A DNA stretch of 64,000 nucleotides. It comes from Aurantiochytrium sp. KH105. Taxonomy: Eukaryota; Sar; Bigyra; Thraustochytrida; Thraustochytriidae. The notes under the pieces were generated by a model. That model saw only the letters and a list, made by a program, of their open reading frames with translations, was not told the DNA's origin and searched no databases. The stretch is from positions 1 to 64,000 of the forward strand of contig BGKB01000145.1 of assembly GCA_003116975.1 (NCBI GenBank), written 5' to 3'. Of the stretch, positions 41,901-51,942 are shown piece after piece (the stretch's first letter is position 1; every line of letters starts with the position of its first letter). The position numbers and the translations under genes are program-made.

Positions 41901-42681
41901 AGCCGCCGGCAACGACGAGAATACCGGGTGTATTGGTTCGATCCATGACGGAGATCGACAGGCGCATGGACAACGCTTCCAGCCAAAAGTCGTTCATGGC
42001 AACATAAACGCCATCAAACCCTTGCTTGAAACGCCATCCCTCGGCGCGCGGAAAGTATAATTCGCGTTTGACTCGTTCGAATTCCTCGTTCGAACGTAAA
42101 ACCAGCTCCTCGACTTGAGCGACTTGATCCCACACGGCGTCGCGGTCTTTATTGAGCCTTTGAAGTTCCTCGTCCTGTCCCCCGCTTTTGGCTTCCGCCG
42201 TGGGAAGGACGCCAGCTTGCACGAGTGGTACCGCGTCGACTTCGATGCCATACCTTTCCTTGATCTTGTCAAGAATCTCATATTCCCGCCCTCGGTAGTA
42301 GTTGAGCAGTCCGTCCAGCATTTGAAGCTTTTCAGGGTTGTTAATGAGGTAGAAAGAATGCAGCACCTTGCGGTAAGCGGCCTGCACGAAGGCAGAGCGT
42401 TCTTGATGCTTGCGGTCGAGACCTGCAATTTTACTCTGCAGATCGGAGACCTCCTTTTCTAAGATCTCGAGCTGTTGTTCCATGGTCCATTTTTTTTGTT
42501 CAAGAAGAGCGCGCGAGTCCTCCCATTCTTGCTTGACGCTCATCTCGCGTTTTGCAACCATCTCATACAGCTCTTTGAGCACGTCCACCAGGACGGCTTC
42601 TCCGACCTGCAACGCCTCATGACGCGCACGAACATCTTCGTCATCGAGCGTCTCGTCGTCAACATGCATTCGCGGCTTCAT
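38998..42681 (-). CDS. Large conserved-looking protein of unknown function (1227 aa)
   Basis: I do not recognise the family. An N-terminal coiled coil lies at about 45-115. Globular blocks then include an amphipathic region with IKGSIYLPRSLLRMVLNRVL and IIKKAIVAAIPVELG near 370-400, which looks like a lipid- or membrane-contacting helix pair. Further on is a helical block near 640-720 (LKPMRTHIELSNVRLRGSVD). An acidic, Ser-rich disordered segment at about 840-1010 precedes a last folded domain (FAFRVDTHELSILKAGADHV). No signal peptide or transmembrane helix is evident. It shares a 673-bp divergent region with CEP120. A membrane-lipid role is only a guess from the amphipathic helices. Confidence 0.8.
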   Translation of the reverse strand: MKPRMHVDDETLDDEDVRARHEALQVGEAVLVDVLKELYEMVAKREMSVKQEWEDSRALLEQKKWTMEQQLEILEKEVSDLQSKIAGLDRKHQERSAFVQAAYRKVLHSFYLINNPEKLQMLDGLLNYYRGREYEILDKIKERYGIEVDAVPLVQAGVLPTAEAKSGGQDEELQRLNKDRDAVWDQVAQVEELVLRSNEEFERVKRELYFPRAEGWRFKQGFDGVYVAMNDFWLEALSMRLSISVMDRTNTPGILVVAGGSRAPGSEHVRKIVARYSNAGKDSPDASASAPTIRGGVVSFRLDKCGLYGEKGTKIPSMRPDQLRLLVEFTLTVPVQFSSKTNSWKATSGFAFKILRIERKIKGSIYLPRSLLRMVLNRVLPSIIKKAIVAAIPVELGHYLCTHYESLGKTTGASGLGKGRQRPANQEPPMHLDLDVNVIGDGGDLTALDANMSLVPQQSAGASSAAGAPAPAHHIQAAKRTREMLGLSAEEAATFVALQHELDLVYRKRSSQGPASGHRTSSMNEGRMVGNGAKGTNTPKSESMACWPGPLVTATDLVQFFMRFSEASFAAHQWRENRARVARGEDPGTPPKEIWEVILSTWQQLVDKYSSFFDTARVDIYKLFARVRRLTLKPMRTHIELSNVRLRGSVDATVLMLRRIMERQTQEMYKESLKRRVHLKKSLERCMQDIQVWFREAMHPIQLIKQSLHAVSLSVQGQGAGGDFSFSGEEISFEGPANFGVPFEPMLYPPTHFAVRTAVNEDQGAFSVALTLAPFLDPNETVKGPVLELSLVRLYSGVFFDVNAYLASRMLEFKNMELTAESQNTAAEGTTTSVKPTTTPTAANGEVQGDADHVSDTETSNAYEDEDSDDDEGEEPLKQMAQRRVSDVSTSTIFDSQDSDNEDDSSSDLKFASTSTMPGAATRPQRTGAPRRSSATTTDSAWLSLDGTKDGTNSTDLDDEDEYERAAAEDAFTDKDFDPSMLEKEALREFELSLGGAQDSLDDEFLGAKDSREADDAATNHAYAQSALAEGSMDRFLHHFSSQLTARGEIKDKAGLEVMQAKFSHDQSDKGPRFAFRVDTHELSILKAGADHVEVSGSVAGVVAYIRGWLTYIQEQAKREHAGEGDVERTDAQHPGLARCADLMVKYIDNPEVKFSFTFQVYGGTRKGHLVGSLLQGAAAGRHLAAGASASVIESPINLLELCADAVNTMRSMYESSGTVEEMGYFW

Positions 42682-43354
42682 GAGCTCAACGGTTCAAGTC
42701 GGAACCGTGGCGTTTGCCTGATGCAATGGCGTTTTGGCGCCTCGTTCTGCTTTGCTTTGTGGTGTATAGTACGTGGCGACGTTGAGCTTGGTGAACGAGC
42801 CTGGCTGGCTGGCTGGCTGGGTGCAAAACGAGGTTGAGGTCAAGATCCGCTTTGCCTATCCCCGCGACGCGACGAGGACTTGACAGCGAGGGCCCGTCTC
42901 TTTGCAGGGCGAGCAGTCCAGCCTGCGCGCCCAGCCTCGACGTTTTGCCCGCCAAGACAGAGCCACCCTCTCTCTGCCAAACGCGATTCCTTGCCTGGTG
43001 CGAACTTGTGTTGCAGACTGCCAGCCTGAGAGGTGCGCGACCACGAGGCCGAGGCGCCGAAATTGGATTATCTGCGCAACCCTTTTTATTTCTCGAATGA
43101 CGTTCCGCGTTTGATCCGTGGTGGTTCCATCAGACCAGAGCAAGCAAACGATACCTGGTGCAAACGAAGCAAACCAAAGCGCGTGAGAGCGAGCGAACGA
43201 AAGGCAAGCGAGCGCGCGTGAGAACCCGAGCTCGGGCCGGCGTGGGGGAAGCGACTACGCTTGGGGCCTCTCCTTCTTCCCTGCCCGCACTTCGTCGCCC
43301 GTGCCGCGCGAGGGCACGTAAAAAAAGGGGAGCGAGAACGGTCGAAGCAGGGGC
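42682..43354. promoter_or_regulatory. Divergent intergenic region before CEP120
   Basis: 673 bp between two head-to-head genes, so it must contain both promoters. A short GGCT run lies near 42800-42820. No specific element is claimed. Confidence 0.5.
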
Positions 43355-46300
43355 ATGGAAAAAAACGGGCGGCCAGACAACAACCACGAGAACGAGAACA
43401 TGGCGCAGGCGCTCGCGCACGAAGGCAGAGGACGACGCGGCCGCAAGTTCTTTGAAGTCCGCGTGCTCGAGGTCCAAGGTGTGCCCACGCCGGCGCCGGG
43501 CGAAACTTGTATCGTGCAAGTTGTCGTGGATGGCCTCCGAGCACGGTCAGGCCCAGGCACGTCAACCCGGTCAAATGCTTATGCTTGGCGCGTCGAGGAA
43601 GACACGGGTCTCCTTCAATGGGCATTCCGCGAAGCTGATCTCACACGTCTTCAGGTTCATGAACCAAGAGTCCGCGTCGAGGTATTCTTTGGCGAAAGCT
43701 CAATTGGGTCTTCGCAGTTTGACCTGAGAGATCTGAACTTTCGTCGCGATTCGTGCAGTCAACTTCGCAAGAATCTCGAGCTTGCCTCTGCATATGGACA
43801 GCAGCAGGCCAACATTCTTTTTGAAGTTGGCATTCGCACACCCACCGAGGCCGACGCGATGGCAAGCTCTCGCGTAAGCGTGGAGGCCAGCGCCAGGCCA
43901 CGCGTAGGAAGCGGCCTCGGAGGATGGGACGACTTTGGCGATGAAGATGATGCACCCCTCGGCATGGCACTTGGCGAGGAACATGTTCTTATCGGATCGT
44001 CAGGTAGCCTGAATATGACCCTGTATATTACATTGATGGGCTTGAGCGGTACGCAAGCTCTTCTTCGCGCAACGCAGGCCACACTCGAGGGGGTGAGTCG
44101 CTTTTGGATCGAGTACCACATTTTCGGCGTTCAAGTCGAGACGGAGGCGTTCCCGTCGCTCAAGTACGCCCGATTCGCGCCTATTCGTGATTCATTTCAA
44201 ATTCGTAGTTCGCGTGAAGACGTGGCGCGCTTCTTGTGTTCGACGCCCATTCGTGTCTATCTTTGTTGCGCAGGCGAGGATATCAAACGAAAGCGCTCAC
44301 GTCGGCTCGTGTTGGCGAGCACATTACTTCGATTTAATCCTCTCTTTACGAGTGGAACGAACTTTGTTCAGGCCACGAGCAATTGCGCCTTCAGTCTTGA
44401 GGCCCATGCTCCCTATGAAATGCAATTGCGGCCCGGTGAATCGTATCCGTCCATGGCCGTCTCGCTCGAATTGCACGTCGAAGGCAAAGTGCCCAAAGTC
44501 GTGCTTCAGGACGAGGCGACAGAAACGGCGCACACACCCTCGAAGCGTCAAGACGAGGCCATTCAAACGGATCAGGTCGCCACGCCCCATCGTATGTCGG
44601 CACGTGATCACTTTGAACTCGAGGTTTTGAGTTTCGATCTCGACCCCAACGGGGGCGCCTTTGACGAGGATGGTGAAGCCGACACCGTCGCCCAAAAAGA
44701 GGAAACGGACGTTGATGTTCGTCTTGTCCTCCATGTACCCGGGACCTCTCAGCGTGCTGTGAGTTCGGCAACGTTCCACATGGACGAGTACGGCCAGATC
44801 GAGCCGGCCAAGGTAGATGGAGTCCGTATGCACGTGCTTCGTGGGCAGCTGTCAGAAGCCGTGCTAGAGTGCCACCTCGCGGAAGGGAGCATTGTCATTG
44901 CGCATGGAGAGTTTGCAGAGAGCGCAGAGATGGCAGATCCAAGCAGAGGCGGCACCGTTGCCGAAAGGGACGAGGAATTTGCGACCCTGCGGCTTTTTGA
45001 TCGCACAGGTATGGCTCGCGGTTCGGCACAGGTCCGGCGACGAGCGCTGCGGCCAAGGGAAACCCCGGGAAACATCCCAGTACCCGTGTCCCCGATGGCC
45101 CCCATTTCGCAGGACACGACCGTGTATCACTATCGCATGACGATTGATTTGCGCTCGATCAAAGGCCTCGAGCAGGCTTACAACGTTTACTTGCAGTACA
45201 TGTACCCTTTGTTTGGCATGACGCACTCTATTCAAACGCGACCTCCCATTCTCGTGGACCGCTTTTCGGAGCGTATTGTGCCGCATGGTCTGAATCTCTT
45301 CCAATTCAAGGTCTCCCGTGCTGCGCTCGAAAGGTCGGCGCGCTCGGAACCGCTCGTTGTTGAAATGTGGAATCGCGACCAGTACGCCGCTGACACGAGG
45401 CTTGGCTTTTGCGCGCTACCCTTGCGCAAACTGCTTGAAGCCAGGCCTTACTTTCAGTGGTCCGGGCAAACATTTGCGACCTTGAGCGAACTCGAACGCT
45501 ACCGGGAGCGTTTTCTCGGCTCGCGGGCCCCAAAGGAAGCCACAAGAGCGCGAGACGCGGAGCGCACGCGCAAACAGCTCGACGTTCCACCGTTGCACGT
45601 CCAAGTCCTCGAGACAGATCTTATGATTTGTGCCTTTGAGCAACACGAAGATGGCGCCACTTCCTCGGGAGTAAAGCGAATCGCCACGGTTCGCTGTACG
45701 TGCACTTTGGAGAACCTGGGCGAGGTCGAACAGGAGAAAATGCCTCGTCATCCTCGTAGCAGAGCTTCCTCTCGGGCTGAGCAACAAATGCAACAAAGAG
45801 AAAAGACTGAGGAGAAGCAGCAACAGCATGTTGGGAACCGAGTTAGTACGGCAAGCAGCAAGCAGAGCGAGCTCAGTCAGGATGAGGAGGAGATACTCTC
45901 TGCTGCCGAAGAAGAAGCTGGAGATGACGCCAACAATGCCTCGCCAGCTACGAGCCCGGCTCGAAGTGGGCAATCCACACGACGCAATGTCTCCGAGCGC
46001 GAAGCTGCTGAGTTGGCGGCGCGGCGAGCGGATCTCGAGGCACGCGAGGCGCAAATTTTGGCTCAGGAAGAAGAAGCTGCGCAGGTCTTTGAGCAATGGA
46101 AGCAAGACGCGACGAAGCGTTGGGAGGCCGAAATGCGAAACCGCGAGTCAGCACGCATGTCGTCCCTCGAGCAAGAGTGGGCGTTGCGCGAGCACGAGCG
46201 AGCCAAGACCATCAAGGTCGCTCAGGAAGAATACAAGCAACTGGAAGTGCGTATGCATCGCGCCATTACGGATGCAGAACGCCGTGAACGCGCCGTGGCC

Positions 46301-47158
46301 AGACTTGAGACCGAATTGCAACGCGCCGCAGACCAAAGACTTGCCGATCTTGAAGTCATGCACCGACGTGCTCGCGAGGAAAGCCAGCACAAGGTGAATC
46401 TGCACAAAGAGCGCGTCTCAGCCCTCGAAGATGAGGTCAAACGTGTGCGTGCTGCGCTAGGCAAGACGGAAAAGCGTCTGAACAAGGTCGAGAACGAATA
46501 CGCTGATTTCCGTGAAAAGACGCGACAATCGCCTGAAGCCAGCTTGCAAAAGGAGATTGCTGTTCTGCAGGGCCAGAACGCAGACTTGCATGCCCGGCTC
46601 GAGCAAGAAAAGGAGCGAACAGCTGCGGAAGCTCTGGAAAAGGAAACCATCAAGGCCCAGCTTGTGCAAGTGGCCCGCGAGCTGCAAAGGCAAATGCACG
46701 CCAATAGTTCGAGGGCCGAGCGCGAACTTGACAATTTGCGGCTCGAGTACTTGGCGCGTGAAGAACGCTTTGTCTTGGACGGCGATCGCAAGCAGCTCAT
46801 GGATCTTCGTCAAGAGCTCAACGAGCTTCGCGCCGCAACTTTGCGAGGTCCCGTCTCCTCATCGGCCGTCGAAAACCTGCCTGCAGCGACACGTTCCCGC
46901 TGGCCCCAGGATCCGCCAACTCCGCCGTCAGTAAGCGCATCTTCACGCGCATCGGGACGTGAAGGGCCTCGACGCCGGCAGGCGGTGGTGGTCAACTCGA
47001 GTGATCAAGAGGCCGAGAGGAGCCGTCAGGACACCTTGGAGCGTCTTTTACAAGAACGAGACGATCTCTTGCGCACGGGTGTTTACGATCGCAATCATCC
47101 CCTCGTTGTGCAGCTTGAGGAGCACATTGAAATGGCGCGAAATGCGTCATTTGCCTGA
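43355..47158 (+). CDS. CEP120: Centrosomal protein of 120 kDa-like (C2 domains plus coiled coil)
   Basis: CEP120 promotes centriole elongation and appendage assembly. The protein here is 1267 residues. An N-terminal C2 domain covers about 28-150 and a second about 215-345. A third C2-like unit near 590-720 carries the best family landmarks: TIDLRSIKGLEQ, LQYMYPLFG, PPILVDRFSERIVPHG and PLVVEMWNRDQYAADTRLGF, which match the order and spacing in animal CEP120. A long coiled coil runs from about 880 to 1150. The C-terminus has LLRTGVYDRNHPLVVQLEEH, a motif style common in centriolar and ciliary proteins. The start at 43355 is the first ATG; another ATG lies 15 codons in. Presence of this gene implies a centriole- or flagellum-bearing stage. 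Confidence 0.82.
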   Translation: MEKNGRPDNNHENENMAQALAHEGRGRRGRKFFEVRVLEVQGVPTPAPGETCIVQVVVDGLRARSGPGTSTRSNAYAWRVEEDTGLLQWAFREADLTRLQVHEPRVRVEVFFGESSIGSSQFDLRDLNFRRDSCSQLRKNLELASAYGQQQANILFEVGIRTPTEADAMASSRVSVEASARPRVGSGLGGWDDFGDEDDAPLGMALGEEHVLIGSSGSLNMTLYITLMGLSGTQALLRATQATLEGVSRFWIEYHIFGVQVETEAFPSLKYARFAPIRDSFQIRSSREDVARFLCSTPIRVYLCCAGEDIKRKRSRRLVLASTLLRFNPLFTSGTNFVQATSNCAFSLEAHAPYEMQLRPGESYPSMAVSLELHVEGKVPKVVLQDEATETAHTPSKRQDEAIQTDQVATPHRMSARDHFELEVLSFDLDPNGGAFDEDGEADTVAQKEETDVDVRLVLHVPGTSQRAVSSATFHMDEYGQIEPAKVDGVRMHVLRGQLSEAVLECHLAEGSIVIAHGEFAESAEMADPSRGGTVAERDEEFATLRLFDRTGMARGSAQVRRRALRPRETPGNIPVPVSPMAPISQDTTVYHYRMTIDLRSIKGLEQAYNVYLQYMYPLFGMTHSIQTRPPILVDRFSERIVPHGLNLFQFKVSRAALERSARSEPLVVEMWNRDQYAADTRLGFCALPLRKLLEARPYFQWSGQTFATLSELERYRERFLGSRAPKEATRARDAERTRKQLDVPPLHVQVLETDLMICAFEQHEDGATSSGVKRIATVRCTCTLENLGEVEQEKMPRHPRSRASSRAEQQMQQREKTEEKQQQHVGNRVSTASSKQSELSQDEEEILSAAEEEAGDDANNASPATSPARSGQSTRRNVSEREAAELAARRADLEAREAQILAQEEEAAQVFEQWKQDATKRWEAEMRNRESARMSSLEQEWALREHERAKTIKVAQEEYKQLEVRMHRAITDAERRERAVARLETELQRAADQRLADLEVMHRRAREESQHKVNLHKERVSALEDEVKRVRAALGKTEKRLNKVENEYADFREKTRQSPEASLQKEIAVLQGQNADLHARLEQEKERTAAEALEKETIKAQLVQVARELQRQMHANSSRAERELDNLRLEYLAREERFVLDGDRKQLMDLRQELNELRAATLRGPVSSSAVENLPAATRSRWPQDPPTPPSVSASSRASGREGPRRRQAVVVNSSDQEAERSRQDTLERLLQERDDLLRTGVYDRNHPLVVQLEEHIEMARNASFA

Positions 47159-47445
47159 TGTGAAGAATGATGAGGAAACAAAGCACGATCTTTTCGCTGA
47201 CGAGCAAAACGAGGGGCTCGCGCATGTCTTTTTATTGCAACTTGGAAAAGAAAATAATTTTCTTGATTCACAAAAGAGAAAACCATGATCGGTTGATGGA
47301 TGCAAAAGCAAGATTTGTGTTGGTTTGAGTTGGACTTTTTCCTTTTTATTTCCAATTTTTCAAACAAAAAGAGAGTGATACAGTTCGTAGCGCGCAGCGA
47401 ATGGGACAAGGAGAAGAGCAGAAAGAATCGTGAAGACGCAGTGGC

Positions 47446-48144
47446 TCACGTCTGGGCGCCGACCTTGTCGCGCACGCCCAGATAGACGCCAAGCCCACAA
47501 AAGGCGAGGATAATGAGCACAACAAAGATGATGATGAGCTTGTCGGTCATGACGCGTTTGACAAAACTCGTCATGATCGCCTTTGCGAGGTCGAGCTCTG
47601 TTTGGACCTGAATGAGACCCTCATTGATGTTGTGAAGCTGCTCCTTTTGCTGCGCCAGATTCTCGGTAATGTTGTCTGCGGTCTCATTCATTTCGCCCGC
47701 AGTTTTCTTGATGCGGTCGAGCGCGCGACCCGTCTCGTCCTGAGTGTCATGCGCGGCCCTAAGCATGTCGTCGCGGCTGATCTCTGGGGGCGCGTTGGCC
47801 TCGCCGCGTTCCGCGCGGTCCGCACGATCTCCAAAGAGCGCTGCGCGAGCTTCGGACCCCTCCGCATCTTTGCGCGCCCACTTGAGCTCTGTTTTCACCG
47901 CCTCGAGCTGACGATCGTACGCGTCTAATTTCACCTGGTAAGGTCGCGTCGCATCGCCTTCGAGGGATCGCAAGGCCATCATGTACAACCTTCGACTTGC
48001 GTTCACACCTTTGACCATGCCTTCAAGTCGCTGCACCTCGCGTAACTTCTGGTCCCCACTCATGGTCTTGAGACCGCTGAGGCCATCTTCCAGCTCTCGC
48101 AGGTTGCTGGAGAGGTCCTCATCGGCGTACTCGATATCGTCCAT
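47446..48144 (-). CDS. Qb-SNARE, NPSN-like
   Basis: This is a 232-residue tail-anchored SNARE. An N-terminal helical region (about 1-110) has the NPSN/Vti1-type coiled style. The SNARE motif lies at about 125-195 (RALDRIKKTAGEMNETADNI, then a central AQQKEQL carrying the zero-layer Gln). A single C-terminal membrane helix follows (LIIIFVVLIILAFCGLGVYL) with a short lumenal tail. Order and spacing fit plant NPSN11-type Qb-SNAREs better than Vti1 or membrin; NPSN proteins are known from plants and several protist groups and act at the plasma membrane or cell plate. Paralogue assignment is by eye. Confidence 0.82.
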   Translation of the reverse strand: MDDIEYADEDLSSNLRELEDGLSGLKTMSGDQKLREVQRLEGMVKGVNASRRLYMMALRSLEGDATRPYQVKLDAYDRQLEAVKTELKWARKDAEGSEARAALFGDRADRAERGEANAPPEISRDDMLRAAHDTQDETGRALDRIKKTAGEMNETADNITENLAQQKEQLHNINEGLIQVQTELDLAKAIMTSFVKRVMTDKLIIIFVVLIILAFCGLGVYLGVRDKVGAQT

Positions 48145-48845
48145 CCTTGCGCCCTGCGGCTCGACAAGGTCCGCGTCTTGGTGTCTTTCTGGTCGCCTTT
48201 GGCGAGTCGGAGCTCGGTTCTAGTCGCCAGCCGGCAGCTTTGCCGGTTCGCGTTGCTGGTCTGGTCTGGTCTGTCGAAGCCTTGATCAGCCGGACGCGCG
48301 AGGCGGCGTGAGGTTGTCCGGCTCGATGGCCGCCCGCCGGCCCCGTGCGCGCGTCTGGGTCCCCGCGCAGGCAAGCGGCGTCGCGCTCTTGGCCGCCCCG
48401 GCAAGATGAACCCCCTCTGCTCAGCGGCTTGCTCTGCCGGCCTGCGTGGCTCGCTCGCGCGCGTCTCGCCCGCCGTCGGAGGGCGCACGCGTGGCGGAGG
48501 ACCGCGGACGACGCAGCAAGCGCGGCTCTGGTCGCCCGGCCGCTCGCCCGCCCGCTGGAGCGTCGGCGTTGCACGATGGCGGATACGATCGAGGTCTGGT
48601 GGTCGGGTTTCACCAGAACAGCAACTGCAAGTTGAACTGCCGCTGGGGGCGGCGAAGCGGACGTCAAGCCCGGGCTCGAGCGCGAGCCCGAGCCGGGCTG
48701 GCGGTGCGATAGCATCTGGACGGACGAGCCTTGGGGGTTCTCGCCGGGTGTCTGTGTCCCATTGGATTCTTGCGATAGTAGAGGGAAGTCGGTAAACAAG
48801 CGCCTCGGCCTGGGCAGAGAGAAGGAGACCCAAAACCAGCAGAAG
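48145..48845. promoter_or_regulatory. Divergent intergenic region between SNARE and FG-GAP genes
   Basis: About 700 bp, GC-rich, between head-to-head genes. Reading frames on both strands here are low complexity and not called. No specific regulatory element could be identified. Confidence 0.45.
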
Positions 48846-50177
48846 ATGAGGGGCAGAGGAGGCCTTTTGCTGCGACTGCTGCAATCGCTTTTGGTTCTGC
48901 AGGCGATGGTGGCAATGGAAAGTCAGGAAACGCTTTTGAAAGTAGCGGCAAGATCAGCCATTAAAGGGAAAAGGGAGCGCGATCAAGAGCTCGATATTGG
49001 AAAAGTTCAAGCCGACGTCGTCAAGATACTGGCACCGAAACCTGAACGAAATGGACTTTTTGGACGTGCAGTGGCCATGGCGAATGGGGTTTTGGCCGTC
49101 GGGGCCTTTCAAGATGGGGGCATCGTCAACGTCTTTGAAATGACGCACGATGCTCGCCCGCCAATGTCACGATCAAGATTACTTGCTTCCTTGCCACCTA
49201 AGGCGCCAGAGGCGCTGCCCTCGTGGCGGCTTGCCACAACGCTTTTGCCAGATGGCGATGCGCGTGATTTTGGGAGAACATTAGCAATAGGGCCCTTGGG
49301 AGACCGCATTGTTGTGGGCGCCCCAGGAAATTCGCGAGGAACGCGGTCCTCGGTGTTTGTCTTCGAGCGTTGTCGTTCCGAGAGCAACTCGACCTGGGAG
49401 CTTGCGTGGACACTTGCACCGGCTGATCCGTCAACGGAGTCGTTTTTTGGAAGCTCTCTTTCCCTTGGTACAAACGTGCTTGCGGTAGCATCTGTCCGCG
49501 ACGACGACCTGATCGTGTACATGTACGAGTTCGCCAAGGGCAACCTGGTCCAGTTAGGTGAGCTGAAGCCGACGCAGCCCGTCTTGCACAGCGACCAAGA
49601 TGTTGTGGTTGCACGTGACGACGAAATGGTGCTAGTGGGTGCCCCTGCGCGACAGCCTGGCGATGGCGCCGTTCTCATCTTTGTTCGTCAGCACGGGGCT
49701 GCTCACTTTACGGAGCACGCAGTTTTGGAGAATCCCAAGCCGAGTGAGTTGCGGTTCGGCGCAACACTCGATATTGGACCGCAACTCATTGCTGCAAGTG
49801 CAGTCGACTTTGACGTCTGGCGCAAGGATCAGGGCGCGGTCATCGTCTTTGGACGCGACGACCTCGCGGTTCGCAGCACGCCAAGGATTCCACAAGCTCC
49901 GCAAGACAAGTTCGGTTTCAAGCCTCTGCTGCTCTCCACGCCAGGGCAAGCGGGAGAGAAGAATGACACGCTCGTGGTGTCTGCGCCTGTTGGGACAAAT
50001 CACTCAGATTCGGTGTTGTTCTATGGTGCAAAAGATGGTACCCTCCGCGGTCTTATTCCCTTGGGAAGCGATGTTTGGGCGGGACCTGTGGTCACTGGTT
50101 CGGGTGACCTTGTGGTTGTAGGCTCGCCTTTCGATGGTCTCAACTGGACAGGCGCCGTCTTCACCACTAACATCTGA
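48846..50177 (+). CDS. Secreted FG-GAP (integrin-alpha-like) beta-propeller protein
   Basis: This is a 443-residue protein from the ATG at 48846, chosen because it gives a clean signal peptide (basic start, then LLLRLLQSLLVLQAMVA). An upstream in-frame ATG at 48762 would bury the signal. At least five FG-GAP-style repeats follow, each with FG near the start and a VVGAP/AVGA-like strand: GLFGRAVAMANGVLAVGAF, DFGRTLAIG then IVVGAPGNSRG, FFGSSLSLGTNVLAVAS, VLVGAPARQPGDG and LRFGATLDIG. No transmembrane helix is seen, so the protein is probably secreted. The family is adhesive or ligand-binding in other eukaryotes; the ligand here is unknown. Confidence 0.78.
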   Translation: MRGRGGLLLRLLQSLLVLQAMVAMESQETLLKVAARSAIKGKRERDQELDIGKVQADVVKILAPKPERNGLFGRAVAMANGVLAVGAFQDGGIVNVFEMTHDARPPMSRSRLLASLPPKAPEALPSWRLATTLLPDGDARDFGRTLAIGPLGDRIVVGAPGNSRGTRSSVFVFERCRSESNSTWELAWTLAPADPSTESFFGSSLSLGTNVLAVASVRDDDLIVYMYEFAKGNLVQLGELKPTQPVLHSDQDVVVARDDEMVLVGAPARQPGDGAVLIFVRQHGAAHFTEHAVLENPKPSELRFGATLDIGPQLIAASAVDFDVWRKDQGAVIVFGRDDLAVRSTPRIPQAPQDKFGFKPLLLSTPGQAGEKNDTLVVSAPVGTNHSDSVLFYGAKDGTLRGLIPLGSDVWAGPVVTGSGDLVVVGSPFDGLNWTGAVFTTNI

Positions 50178-50577
50178 CCCGCTGGCTCGCTCGCTGTAAT
50201 ACATCATCTATCTACCTATCTATCTCGAGCGAACCTTTCGGGGAGGGGGGCGTGGGCCAAGTAAGTAACAACATCGCTTTTCCAATGTCCCGTTGGTGCA
50301 TGCAGTGGATACTTTTTAACTAATTCGGCGGCCGCCAACTTGCCCCATCGTGCGTCGGGCATCGATCGGTCTTCTCCGCCCAAGTAAATTCTCTAACGAA
50401 TTATTCAACCACCCCCGACCCCCGACCACCCCGTTTCCCCGCCCTTCCATCTTTTATGACTTTCTGCGTTGTCTGGTGTGGCGTCCTACCCGGGCAGCTC
50501 GCCGCGTCCAGCCAACCCCAGTCGGTCAGACAGGCAGCCATTCTCTTGACAAGCAAGCCATGCGACGCAGATTCTAC

Positions 50578-50645
50578 GCACAACACAACACAACGCAACA
50601 CAACACAACACAGCGCATCGCAGCGCGGCGCAACGCAACGCATCG
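50578..50645. repeat. (CAACA)n-type pentanucleotide array
   Basis: Imperfect CAACA/CAACG/CAGCG units over about 68 bp. Confidence 0.85.
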
Positions 50646-51907
50646 AAACGCAACGCACACACACACGCGCGCACACACGCCCGATGGCACGGTCAAGGAA
50701 ATTGCCGCAACGGCCTCGATGTTGACCCAACGAATGAATGGATGAACGAATGAACGAACGAACGAACGAACGAGTAGAGAAAGGCCTGTCTTTGGATTGT
50801 TGATCTGTCTTTGGCCCCCGCCCGGCTGCCGCGACGGACGCTCTCGCGCGCGCGCGCTCGCCAGCTCGCTCGGCCGACGGCGAGGGGGGCGAATCTCCGC
50901 CCGCGCGGCCTCGACGCGGCTCGCTGCGGCCCGGCGCGGCTCGGCCGCCCAAGGTCGCGCGGCGTCGCGGCGGCGTCGGAGCGCTCTCGGCCTCCCCGCG
51001 TTGGAGGAAGCAGCGCGGGAGGAAACGGCGCGAGCGGGCGAAACAGCCGCAGCCGCTCGCGGCCTGCGGCCAGCCAGGCAGGCGAGAGCGCCCAGCAGAG
51101 GGAGGGAGGGCGGGACAGCTCGCAGGCTCCGCGCGCGCGTGGCGGCGGCGGGCGGGGGGCGAGCGGAGCGAGGGCGCCGAAAGGAAGGAAAGCCAGGCGA
51201 AGCAGGGGAAAGCGAGGGAAAGCAGAGCCGCCGCGCAGTGCACCCAGCAGCCCAACGGACATTTTCAACGGCTCAATGGGGGGTGCTAGGCGGGGCGGTA
51301 GGTGGGGCCTAGGGGGGCGCGGCGCGGAGGGCGTGCAAATGGAGGCGGCAAAACGAAGGGAGGCGCGGGCGCTGCGGAGGCAGGCGAGCAAGCGCGCAAG
51401 CTAGCTCGCAAGCGCTCTGCAAGCGGGCATCGAGAGCAGAGCTCGCGGCGGCGGAGGTCTCGCGGCAGGAGGGAGAGCAGTGCAGCAGCGCAGCGCAGCG
51501 CAGACGTGCAGTCGGGGAGAAGAAGTAAGTGAGCGCGGCGCAGCGCGGGCGAGCAGGCGGCAAACAAACAGCAAGTTGCGCAGAGTGCGTGAGAGCAGGG
51601 AAGGCGAGCAGCGCAGAGCAGCGCAGAGCAGAGCGGAGCAGAGCGGAGCGGAAGAGCAAGAGCGCGAAAGCAGACGAGGCAGGCAGGGTCGGCAAAAGTC
51701 CGTGCAGAGCGACAAAGCGCAGAAGGTTGGTGCGTCGAGAACGCGGAGGGAGGCGAGGGTCGGTTCGCGCGCGCGGCGAGCGCAGCGGGACCTGCGAGGC
51801 GTCCAGCCAGCCAGCCGGGCAGGCCCGAGGCGCGGCGGAGCGGTGCAGAGTAGAATAGAATAGAGCCAGGCGGCGAGCGAGGCGGGCAAGGTACGGCAAG
51901 GCGAGGC

Positions 51908-51942
51908 CAGGCAAGGCAAGGCAAGGCAAGGCAAGGCAAGGC
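51908..51942. repeat. (GGCAA)n pentanucleotide array
   Basis: About seven near-perfect GGCAA units. Confidence 0.92.
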
